From Desulfobulbaceae bacterium UBA2775 (lineage in GTDB: Bacteria > Desulfobacterota > Desulfobulbia > Desulfobulbales > Desulfocapsaceae), in contig DEIL01000067.1 in the NCBI GenBank assembly GCA_002352445.1, forward strand, positions 1 to 6,006: a stretch of 6,006 nucleotides of DNA, in the 5' to 3' direction. Each line of letters opens with the position of its first letter. Position 1 is the first letter of the stretch. This document shows, in pieces, positions 1 to 5,847 of the stretch. Under the pieces are notes generated by a model. It searched no databases. It was given only the letters and a program-made list of their open reading frames with translations, and was not told the DNA's origin. Both the position numbers and the translations under genes were made by a program.

Positions 1-651
1 ACCATTTCGCATATCTCGCCCCAAAGGTGTGTTCTCAAGCACCATCAGGGTAAGCGCTGCAACCTGCTGAGGGGCAATGTTATTGAGCGCCCCGGCTGTT
101 AGAATCGCATGCTGCCTGGACAACTCAAGTCCGCCAAGCCCCATAAGAACAGTAACTGAAAGGAAGAGTCCGGACATGCGGATTTTCTTTCCCGCCGCTA
201 CCATCGATTCAGCTGTATCGCCCTTTATAACTCTTTTCAAGACCTCATTGCAGCCACTCTCCAGTCCCATATAAACACGGTCAAGCCCCAACTGTTTCAA
301 CTCGGAGAGTTCGCTTTCAGATTTAAGCGCAATAGCCCTGCCGCTGCCATAAAGTGATATCCGTTTTACCCAGGGAAGCTCCCGGCGTATAGTGTTAAAT
401 AGCGTAACAAGGTAACTCTGCTTCATGATAAGAACATCCCCGTCAGCAAGAAACACTCTCTTATGCAAGCGACAATGTTTTTTTGCAAAAGCGATATCCG
501 CATCAACTGTTGCAGCAGGTTTCACCGTGAAGGAAATACCTTTATATGCACCACAAAAAGTACATTTATTGTGTGAACACCCGACCGTCACCTGGAGGAT
601 AATTGAATTTGCCTCGCTCGGTGGCCGAATGAGGTGACCTACGTAATCCAT
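1..651 (-). CDS. Radical SAM protein of uncharacterised function, N-terminal part (cut by window edge)
   Basis: The reverse strand is open from an ATG at 651 to the left edge, 217 codons with no stop, so the C-terminus is missing. It begins with an IRPPSEA motif at residues 8-14. The [4Fe-4S]/SAM cluster motif follows, with cysteines 25, 30 and 33 in a CX4CX2C arrangement (GCSHNKCTFCGAYKG). Next come FLADGD at 67-72, a GLESG segment at 129-133 and SVTVLMGLGG at 165-174, as expected of a radical SAM TIM-barrel. The CSHNKCTFC form marks a widespread family of roughly 290-residue proteins, usually annotated only as 'radical SAM protein'. The family is known to cleave SAM reductively to a 5'-deoxyadenosyl radical; the substrate is unknown. 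It is not MiaB, which carries an N-terminal UPF0004 domain absent here. This ATG is the only standard start before an in-frame stop at about 685-687. The nearest AGGAG (675-671) is 19 bases away, unusually far. Confidence 0.9.
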   Translation of the reverse strand, partial: MDYVGHLIRPPSEANSIILQVTVGCSHNKCTFCGAYKGISFTVKPAATVDADIAFAKKHCRLHKRVFLADGDVLIMKQSYLVTLFNTIRRELPWVKRISLYGSGRAIALKSESELSELKQLGLDRVYMGLESGCNEVLKRVIKGDTAESMVAAGKKIRMSGLFLSVTVLMGLGGLELSRQHAILTAGALNNIAPQQVAALTLMVLENTPLGRDMRNG

Positions 652-666
652 AGAATAAATTAGTAT

Positions 667-712
667 CTTACTCCTGGACTTCTGTCATAAAAACAAGAAA
701 CCAAGGAGTAAG
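667..712 (-). promoter_or_regulatory. Inverted repeat forming a possible 5'-leader hairpin before the radical SAM gene
   Basis: The arms are CTTACTCCTGG at 667-677 and CCAAGGAGTAAG at 701-712, complementary apart from one bulged base, with a 23-base A-rich spacer. On the minus-strand transcript the second arm contains AGGAG, the only Shine-Dalgarno-like sequence upstream of the ATG at 651, so folding would hide it. The upstream arm starts about 7-8 bases after a TATAAT box, so the hairpin would begin close to the 5' end of the message. The pairing is seen in the sequence; a regulatory role is inference. It could equally be a transcript-stabilising leader stem. Confidence 0.4.
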
Positions 713-719
713 TTTTGAG

Positions 720-744
720 ATTATACAGTTCCATTTACTTTCAA
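720..744 (-). promoter_or_regulatory. Candidate sigma-70-type promoter for the radical SAM gene
   Basis: On the minus strand there is a perfect -10 hexamer TATAAT at 725-720. A TTGAAA (five of six matches to TTGACA) lies at 744-739, but only 13 bases separate the boxes, shorter than the usual 16-18. No better -35 is seen at standard spacing. The site is 69 bases upstream of the start codon at 651, which would give a leader of roughly 60 bases containing the 667-712 hairpin. The position between serC and the next co-directional gene makes an independent promoter plausible, but the evidence is only a good -10. Confidence 0.35.
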
Positions 745-792
745 AGTACTTATCTAGCAAGACTGAAAGCTTTCCGATTAGTCGGGTTTATA

Positions 793-908
793 TGAAAGTC
801 ATGTTCGCTCCCAGGCAGGGAGGGATTTGGAGGAGTGTCGACACAACAATCCACAGCCTGCGAGGACGTTTGGCGACACTCCTCCAAATCCCGATTACAT
901 TACTTTCA
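793..908. repeat. Composite palindromic element in the serC / radical SAM intergenic region
   Basis: Two nested pairs of inverted repeats are present. The inner pair is perfect: GGGATTTGGAGGAGTGTCG at 822-840 and its complement at 874-892, separated by 33 bases. The outer pair matches at 11 of 12 positions: TGAAAGTCATGT at 793-804 and ACATTACTTTCA at 897-908. The segments between the pairs are unequal, 17 bases on the left and 4 on the right. The longer one, with adjacent bases, makes a small hairpin of its own (CTCCC 808-812 / GGGAG 818-822). The left inner arm runs into a 10-base self-palindrome GTGTCGACAC (835-844). No target-site duplication or open reading frame is seen. A run of U follows on neither strand, so it is not a standard intrinsic terminator, though it could slow polymerase or protect the serC 3' end. 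Size and symmetry resemble REP/MITE-type dispersed elements; that identity is inference. Confidence 0.7.
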
Positions 909-938
909 AGTTTTGTTGTGAAATTCATTTCATGAGTG

Positions 939-2030
939 TTAGCTTGAAACAGGGTTTTCCGTTTCAAACTTCGCCATAAACTCAACAAGCTTTTTAACGC
1001 CTTCGGCAGGAAAGGCATTATAGATAGACGCTCTGCAGCCACCAATTGAACGATGACCCTTCAGTCCACTGAGGCCAATTGATGCTGCTTCATTGATAAA
1101 TTTAGCTTCAAGTTCAGGGCTTGGCAAATTAAAAGATATATTCATCAGTGACCGTGAATCTTTTTCTGCATGCCCTCGATAATATTCAGTTGCATCGATT
1201 GCCTTATAGAGCAAAGACGCTTTCTCAATATTCCGTTTTTCTATGGCTTCCACTCCACCCTGTTTTTTGAGCCACTTCAGCACCTCACCTACCGCATAAA
1301 TTGCAAAGCAGGGTGGAGTGTTAAACATGGAACCTTTATCTGCATGGGTCTTATAGGACAGCATGGTGGGTGTATTTTCGGGAGTCTTCTCAAGAAGATC
1401 TTCTCTGATTATAACAATGGTAACACCTGCAGGGCCAAGATTTTTCTGTGCTCCGGCAAATATGATACCAAATTTATTTATGTCTATCTGACGTGACAGG
1501 ATATCTGAAGACATATCACTGATAAGCATTTTGTCCGTTTCCGGAAATTGAGGAAATTGCGTCCCGTATATGGTGTTATTGGAAACAAAGTAAAGATATT
1601 CGGAATCCTGTGCGATTTGATATTCTTCAGTCTGAGGTACTCTGTTGAAGCTTCTCTCTTCACTGGAAAAAGGTACATCTATATTTCCAAAGAGTTTTGC
1701 CTCTTTAATGGCCTTCTTAGCCCAGGTTCCAGTGTTGAGATAGGTGGCTTTTTTCTGACTTCCAAGCAGATTCATCGGAATCATGAAAAATTGACTCGAA
1801 GCTCCACCTTGAAGGAAAAGTACCTTGTAATTCTCAGGTATTTTTAACAATTCCCGCAAATTTTCTTCAGCCTCGTCCGCAACAGCCATAAATTCTTTGG
1901 AACGGTGGCTGATTTCAATAAGGCCAATACCTGTCTCTTGAAAATTGACAACATCTTTGCCGGCTCTCTCCAGAACTTCATAGGGGAGTGTTGCGGGTCC
2001 CGGACTAAAATTATATACTCGATTTACCAT
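939..2030 (-). CDS. serC: Phosphoserine aminotransferase
   Basis: This 363-residue protein is full length for SerC, a PLP-dependent class V aminotransferase. The enzyme converts 3-phosphohydroxypyruvate and glutamate to O-phosphoserine and 2-oxoglutarate, the second step of serine synthesis in the cytoplasm. In many bacteria it also acts on the 4-phosphothreonine branch of PLP synthesis. Recognisable blocks are NFSPGPATLP (7-16), GGASSQF (75-81), NTGTWAKKA (99-107, with the cofactor-stacking Trp103), SNNTIYGTQF (150-159) and SDMSSDILSR (171-180). The Schiff-base lysine is Lys196 in GAQKNLGPAG, and the C-terminal block is GHRSIGGCRASIYNA (325-339). The start is supported by a good ribosome site AAGGAG at 2046-2041, ten bases before the ATG. 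It lies 22 bases after trmL on the same strand and is probably cotranscribed with it. No other serine-pathway gene is visible. No truncation or missing catalytic residue is seen. Confidence 0.97.
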   Translation of the reverse strand: MVNRVYNFSPGPATLPYEVLERAGKDVVNFQETGIGLIEISHRSKEFMAVADEAEENLRELLKIPENYKVLFLQGGASSQFFMIPMNLLGSQKKATYLNTGTWAKKAIKEAKLFGNIDVPFSSEERSFNRVPQTEEYQIAQDSEYLYFVSNNTIYGTQFPQFPETDKMLISDMSSDILSRQIDINKFGIIFAGAQKNLGPAGVTIVIIREDLLEKTPENTPTMLSYKTHADKGSMFNTPPCFAIYAVGEVLKWLKKQGGVEAIEKRNIEKASLLYKAIDATEYYRGHAEKDSRSLMNISFNLPSPELEAKFINEAASIGLSGLKGHRSIGGCRASIYNAFPAEGVKKLVEFMAKFETENPVSS

Positions 2031-2040
2031 TATGTTTTCT

Positions 2041-2046
2041 CTCCTT
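2041..2046 (-). promoter_or_regulatory. Ribosome binding site of serC
   Basis: AAGGAG on the minus strand sits ten bases before the serC ATG. It is the only strong Shine-Dalgarno sequence at a normal distance from any start in this window, and it fixes the serC start. It lies just after the trmL stop codon at 2055-2053, consistent with serC being translated from a shared trmL-serC message. Confidence 0.75.
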
Positions 2047-2052
2047 AACTAT

Positions 2053-2535
2053 CTATTTTAGCGTTTCATAGAATGATCTGTTTTGCCTTAATGCCTCATA
2101 TAAAACAATTCCGGCACTCATTGCCAGGTTCAGGCTGCGAATATGGGGATTTACCATAGGGAGGGTATAACATCTGTCATGATAAAGTCGAATGATGTCT
2201 TCCGGCAGTCCTTTTGTTTCTCTACCGAAAATCAGATAATCCCCCGGTTTAAATTTTGCGTCGGTATAATTTTTCTTAACCTTAGTTGAAAAAAAGAATA
2301 ACTTTAATTCATCCTGAGCTTGAAGAAATGTCTCAAAATCATCCCAGTATCTAATGGAAACATATTGCCAGTAATCTAGTCCAGCTCTCTTTAAGTGCTT
2401 GTCATCTGTTGAAAAACCCAACGGTCGAATAAGATGGAGACATGTATTTGTAGCACCGCACAATCTTGCAATCGATCCGGTGTTGGGTGGAATTTCCGGT
2501 TCTACAAGAACGATATTAAGAGGACTGTCAGTCAT
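2053..2535 (-). CDS. trmL: tRNA (cytidine/uridine-34-2'-O)-methyltransferase, SPOUT family
   Basis: This 160-residue protein has the size and motifs of TrmL (YibK), a minimal SPOUT methyltransferase without an added RNA-binding domain. Motif 1 is EIPPNTGSIARLC (14-26). Motif 2 is GDYLIFGRETKGLPE (98-112) and motif 3 is NPHIRSLNLAMSAGIVLYEALRQ (129-151). Motifs 2 and 3 form the C-terminal trefoil knot that binds SAM. The family methylates the ribose of the wobble base of tRNA-Leu(CAA) and tRNA-Leu(UAA), acting as a homodimer in the cytoplasm. In E. coli the reaction depends on the isopentenyl-type modification at A37, whose first enzyme is MiaA, encoded about 560 bases away on the other strand. 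It leads the minus-strand unit, with serC 22 bases downstream. The ATG at 2535 has no clear Shine-Dalgarno sequence, but no better in-frame start is seen and the N-terminus aligns with the family. Specificity for position 34 is inferred from family membership. Confidence 0.93.
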   Translation of the reverse strand: MTDSPLNIVLVEPEIPPNTGSIARLCGATNTCLHLIRPLGFSTDDKHLKRAGLDYWQYVSIRYWDDFETFLQAQDELKLFFFSTKVKKNYTDAKFKPGDYLIFGRETKGLPEDIIRLYHDRCYTLPMVNPHIRSLNLAMSAGIVLYEALRQNRSFYETLK

Positions 2536-2639
2536 GAAAATGGTATATCTAATATTTCAAATAATTTGTTGGGGAAAGAGTTGTTTATAACCATAGTCAC
2601 ACCTTTAAACAATATAAATCAGTTACCATCAGAGTTTAC
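2536..2639. promoter_or_regulatory. Divergent intergenic region between trmL and the HhH-protein gene
   Basis: These 104 AT-rich bases separate two genes that start in opposite directions, so promoters for both units should lie here or inside the neighbouring coding ends. On the plus strand a TATAAA at 2613-2618 could be a -10 for the 2640 gene, but it has no convincing -35 at normal spacing. TATAAC at 2586-2591 is another weak candidate. No clear promoter is seen for trmL. No operator-like palindrome or riboswitch fold was recognised. Promoter function is inferred from gene orientation more than from motifs. Confidence 0.4.
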
Positions 2640-3098
2640 ATGGACGACTTCTTGAACATGAATCGTGAGAGTAAATCAAAGAGGGATGGGCGGTTCACTA
2701 TCATTCTCTTTATAGCATCTATCTTTCTTTTTGTGTTTTTCATTCAGAGGATTTTGTTAGATAACACAGAAATGTTGGAGCAAAAACAGTATGATTTGCA
2801 GGCTGGTCTCATGCCGCTCTACAGCATAATCAATGACCGGCAGGGGAGGGCAGCTACATATTCAATACCTGCAGAGTTCAGTCCCTTTTTCTTTGAGAAA
2901 ATGGATATCAACAAAGCCGGTAAAGAATTGCTTATGACCGTTAAAGGTATTGGCCCCAAACTTGCCGATAGTATACTGCAGAGCCGTTTAGAGTATGGCC
3001 CGTTCACAAAAGTTGAAGATCTCCTTAAAATCAAAGGCGTTGGTTCAAAACGAGCAAAATACTTTGAAACACTCTTTGTTTTTGATGGTGAAAAATGA
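2640..3098 (+). CDS. Membrane-anchored helix-hairpin-helix (ComEA-like) DNA-binding protein
   Basis: This is a 152-residue protein. A basic N-terminus (KSKRDGR, 11-17) precedes one strongly hydrophobic segment at about 19-39, indicating a single anchor with the rest probably outside the cytoplasmic membrane. A linker of about 45 residues follows. Residues 88-148 form a tandem helix-hairpin-helix domain: MDINKAGKELLMTVKGIGPK, then YGPFTKVEDLLKIKGVGSKR. The two glycine hairpins are KGIGP (102-106) and KGVGS (132-136). This is the ComEA type of HhH unit, known to bind double-stranded DNA without sequence specificity; ComEA proteins capture DNA during natural transformation. No other competence gene is visible and the linker is not recognised, so a transformation role is inference and I assign no symbol. 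The stop overlaps the miaA start (ATGA), which suggests translational coupling. The ATG at 2640 lacks a strong ribosome site; Met7 (2658) is an alternative start that would still keep the anchor. Confidence 0.85.
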   Translation: MDDFLNMNRESKSKRDGRFTIILFIASIFLFVFFIQRILLDNTEMLEQKQYDLQAGLMPLYSIINDRQGRAATYSIPAEFSPFFFEKMDINKAGKELLMTVKGIGPKLADSILQSRLEYGPFTKVEDLLKIKGVGSKRAKYFETLFVFDGEK

Positions 3099-4039
3099 AT
3101 ATTCAAATTATCGACCAGCCGGTTCTAGTTTTGGTAGGACCGACAGCCATTGGTAAGACAGCACTTTCATTAGAATTAGCCCGTCGATTTGACTGTGAAA
3201 TTGTAAGTGTTGATTCAATGCAGGTCTATAAATTTATGGACATCGGCACTGCGAAAGTAACCCTTGAGGAGAGGGGAGGAATTACTCATCACCTCATAGA
3301 TATAGTAGAGCCGGATGAATCCTACGATGCTGCACGATTCACCGAAGATGCACTATTGGCAATCAGGGCAATACATAAACGGGGGAAAATCCCTCTCCTG
3401 ACCGGTGGCACAGGTTTATATCTCAGGGCTCTTATCAGCGGTATTTTTGAGGGACCTCCTGCTGATAGTGTAATTCGAAAAAAACTAAAACATCGTTTGA
3501 AGAAAGAAGGACATCATGCGCTGCATGAGGAGTTAGTGTTATGTGATGGTGTTTCCGCAAATAAAATTCACCCAAACGACAAACAAAGACTGTTGAGAGC
3601 GCTTGAAATTTATCACTCAACCGGCAGACCATGGTCAACATATCTGAACTCTAAAGAAAGCAACAAGCAACGGGTCCAGTTTTCCAATTTGCTTCAAATC
3701 GGTCTCATCTGTGATCGACCTGTTTTGTACGATCGAATCAACTTAAGAACGGAGATTATGCTTGGCTGTGATTTTGAAAAAGAGGTAAGGGGACTGCTTG
3801 ACAAGGGGTATGGAAGAGAACTTAAATCAATGAGTTCTATAGGCTATCGCCATATGATAAAGTATATTTTTGGCGACTACCGATACGAAGAAATGAAAAG
3901 ACTGCTGGCAAGAGACACAAGGCACTATGCTAAAAGACAATTGACATGGTTTGGTAAAAATGACGACCTGCACTGGATCGAAGTTAAGAACATATCCAAG
4001 GTAATGAAAACTGCCGGACGATTTCTAGATATTGGATAA
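3095..4039 (+). CDS. miaA: tRNA dimethylallyltransferase (tRNA A37 isopentenyltransferase)
   Basis: This 314-residue protein matches the usual MiaA length. The enzyme transfers the dimethylallyl group of DMAPP to N6 of adenosine 37 in tRNAs that read codons starting with U. The product i6A37 is often further modified to ms2i6A by MiaB. The P-loop is GPTAIGKT (15-22). The VSVDSMQVYKFMDIGTAK block (38-54) holds the catalytic aspartate Asp40. Other family blocks are HHLID (65-69), LLTGGTGLYLRAL (101-113), NDKQRLLRALEIY (161-173), SIGYRHM (248-254) and the C-terminal RDTRHYAKRQLTWF (273-286). The ATG overlaps the preceding stop by four bases, with only GGTG as a weak ribosome site (3087-3090), so translation is probably coupled to the HhH gene. 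recJ follows after 22 bases. All key residues are present and nothing suggests truncation. Confidence 0.97.
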   Translation: MNIQIIDQPVLVLVGPTAIGKTALSLELARRFDCEIVSVDSMQVYKFMDIGTAKVTLEERGGITHHLIDIVEPDESYDAARFTEDALLAIRAIHKRGKIPLLTGGTGLYLRALISGIFEGPPADSVIRKKLKHRLKKEGHHALHEELVLCDGVSANKIHPNDKQRLLRALEIYHSTGRPWSTYLNSKESNKQRVQFSNLLQIGLICDRPVLYDRINLRTEIMLGCDFEKEVRGLLDKGYGRELKSMSSIGYRHMIKYIFGDYRYEEMKRLLARDTRHYAKRQLTWFGKNDDLHWIEVKNISKVMKTAGRFLDIG

Positions 4040-4061
4040 ACTATTTTATATATATAACTGA

Positions 4062-5756
4062 ATGAACGAAATATATAAGACAGATGAAATACCACAAGTA
4101 TTTCTTCAAATACTAAAAAACAGAGGGCTTAAGGAAAGGGGGGAGATAGCAGAATTTTTGTTTCCGAAACTCACAGATCTGCCGAAACCCGACGCTATGC
4201 AGGGTATGGCTGAAGCTGTAGATCTTATCTATGAATACCTGACTGCTGAAAAGCCGATTATAGTTTGGGGAGACTATGATGTTGACGGTACTACAGGAAC
4301 CGCGCTTCTGGTAAATTTTTTCAGAAGCATTGGCAAAGAAATTGATTGGCACATCCCAAACCGTCTTCATGAAGGATACGGCCTTAATATTGACTGGTTT
4401 CGGAAAAGTGGCAAATACAAGGTGAAGCAGGATTTTCTACTTATCACTGTGGATTGCGGCATTTCTGATGTTGAGGTAATTAATCAGATAATGCAGATGA
4501 AGGGAAGGGTCATTGTCACCGACCATCATAGTCTGCCGAAAACATCTTTACCTGACTGCATCATTCTCAATCCATCTCAGGGGAACTGTGGTTTTAACGG
4601 TAAATGCCTTGCCGGAGTCGGTGTTGCATTCTATTTAGCAGCCGGGGTGAGAGCGAAAGTTTTATCGGCAGGGGGCATCAATGAGATTACTCAGGAGATT
4701 AATTTAAAACAATTTTTGGCTTTTGTTGCGCTAGGTACTATTGCTGACCTGGTGCACCTCAGTCCGACTAATCGTATTCTGGTCAAAGGCGGCATTGAGG
4801 TTCTGAAAATTACACAATTCCCAGGAATTTCTGCACTTCTACATTCGTGTGACATTCAGGATGGGAGTGTAAACTCGGAGGATATTGGTTTTCTCCTGGG
4901 GCCTCTTATTAATGCAGCTGGAAGGATGGGTGACAGTGAAACTGTAGTAAAATTACTTACCAGTACAGTTTTATCAGAATCGGAAAAGTTAGTGAAAAAA
5001 CTTGTCAGACTGAATAGTAAAAGAAAATCTATTTGCATTAATGATCTGGAGGTCTCGCTGGATACCCTTAATGAGACCCAGGTGTTAGAGGATAGGTGCG
5101 TTGTTTTGGCAGGTGATATTCACCAGGGTGTAGCCGGCATCGTTGCCTCAAGGCTTGTCGATATGTTTGGTGTTCCGGTTATTATACTGGGCCTGCAACG
5201 AAGCGAAACAGGTGAAACCTTACTGGTGGGATCGGCACGCTCCGTCGAAGGAGTGAGTATCGTTAACGCTATTAACCAATGCTCTGAATTTCTCCTGAAG
5301 TATGGTGGTCATGATATGGCTGCGGGGCTGACCCTGTTAAAGTCTAACTTTAATGATTTTCGGCAAAAAATACACGCTGTACTCCTTGCAATGATGGACG
5401 CAAAGCCTGTCGTTCCAGCCAATAGAAACGATTTTTACTGTCCTGTTGCAGACTTGATGAGTGAAAAATATTTAGCTTTTCTGCAACTACTTGAACCTTT
5501 TGGACCTGGCAATGAACTGCCTGTTTTTAAAGACAATAATGCAAAAATTGTGAATTCGAAACGTGTCGGCAGAACATCAGAACATTTGCAAATTTTCTTA
5601 AGAGGTAAATATTCAAATTACAAAGGCATCGGGTTTGGCCTTGGGAAACATAGAGATGTAATACAGCAAAACCCTGAAAGAACAATACGATACACGCCAA
5701 CAAAAAACAGATTCAGGGGAACAACCAGCTGGCAGGTTCGCATAATAGACATATAG
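4062..5756 (+). CDS. recJ: Single-stranded-DNA-specific 5'-3' exonuclease RecJ
   Basis: This 564-residue protein is within the usual RecJ size range. RecJ degrades single-stranded DNA 5' to 3' in RecF-pathway recombination, mismatch repair and base excision repair. The DHH domain carries the metal ligands in GDYDVDGTTGT (70-80), TVDCGI (129-134), VTDHHSLP (152-159) and the aspartate of GTIADL (225-230). A second block is GPLINAAGRMGDSE (280-293). The DHHA1 domain includes HQGVAGIVASRL (354-365), GSARSVEG (390-397) and KYGGHDMAAGLTL (413-425). A C-terminal OB-fold for DNA binding fits about 455-562, including EPFGPGNELPVF (478-489). The family usually has Trp before the His of the HxGVxGIVASR block; here it is Ile353, a mild departure. 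It is the third gene of the plus-strand group, 22 bases after miaA. The ATG has no Shine-Dalgarno sequence and is preceded by an alternating TA tract (4047-4056). The N-terminus nonetheless fits the family. Confidence 0.97.
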   Translation: MNEIYKTDEIPQVFLQILKNRGLKERGEIAEFLFPKLTDLPKPDAMQGMAEAVDLIYEYLTAEKPIIVWGDYDVDGTTGTALLVNFFRSIGKEIDWHIPNRLHEGYGLNIDWFRKSGKYKVKQDFLLITVDCGISDVEVINQIMQMKGRVIVTDHHSLPKTSLPDCIILNPSQGNCGFNGKCLAGVGVAFYLAAGVRAKVLSAGGINEITQEINLKQFLAFVALGTIADLVHLSPTNRILVKGGIEVLKITQFPGISALLHSCDIQDGSVNSEDIGFLLGPLINAAGRMGDSETVVKLLTSTVLSESEKLVKKLVRLNSKRKSICINDLEVSLDTLNETQVLEDRCVVLAGDIHQGVAGIVASRLVDMFGVPVIILGLQRSETGETLLVGSARSVEGVSIVNAINQCSEFLLKYGGHDMAAGLTLLKSNFNDFRQKIHAVLLAMMDAKPVVPANRNDFYCPVADLMSEKYLAFLQLLEPFGPGNELPVFKDNNAKIVNSKRVGRTSEHLQIFLRGKYSNYKGIGFGLGKHRDVIQQNPERTIRYTPTKNRFRGTTSWQVRIIDI

Positions 5757-5847
5757 AGTTTGAATCATAACTGCCAGACTGAATAGTAATTAGAGAATAG
5801 TGCAGTTGATCATGCATATAACACCCTGCAAAATCAATAAAATAACT
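5757..5847. other. Intergenic region after recJ, no clear terminator
   Basis: This is AT-rich sequence between the recJ stop and the end of the possible converging frame. Only weak inverted repeats are seen: AACTGC 5769-5774 / GCAGTT 5802-5807, and TGCAG 5801-5805 / CTGCA 5826-5830 followed by an A-rich stretch. Neither is a convincing intrinsic terminator for recJ. A 15-base segment, CAGACTGAATAGTAA (5775-5789), repeats one inside recJ exactly (5006-5020). Confidence 0.4.

Noticed and set aside
77..637. Plus-strand open frames at 77-274 and 425-637
   Set aside because: They are antisense to the radical SAM gene, whose cluster cysteines and other motifs are unmistakable.
1..651. Radical SAM gene as miaB, partner of miaA
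   Set aside because: The CX4CX2C cluster motif begins at residue 25 with no preceding UPF0004 domain, and the family blocks do not match MiaB.
822..892. Perfect inverted repeat as an intrinsic terminator of serC
   Set aside because: The loop is 33 bases and neither strand has a U-run after the stem, so I list it as a repeat and not as a terminator.
788..1045. An 85-codon minus-strand open frame across the serC 3' end and the palindrome
   Set aside because: It overlaps the well-supported C-terminus of serC in another frame and reads through both arms of the inverted repeat. It resembles no protein I know.
1170..1847. Plus-strand open frames of about 100 codons antisense to serC, and a 64-codon minus frame within it
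   Set aside because: serC is full length with all catalytic motifs through this stretch, so these are shadow frames.
2399..2655. Two short plus-strand frames overlapping the start of trmL and the intergenic region
   Set aside because: They are mostly antisense to trmL, show no family resemblance, and end before or just inside the HhH gene.
4041..4061. TATATATATA tract as a promoter for recJ
   Set aside because: The gap after miaA is only 22 bases. A -10 there would put the transcript start at or inside the recJ start codon, and there is no supporting -35 motif. Cotranscription with miaA is simpler.
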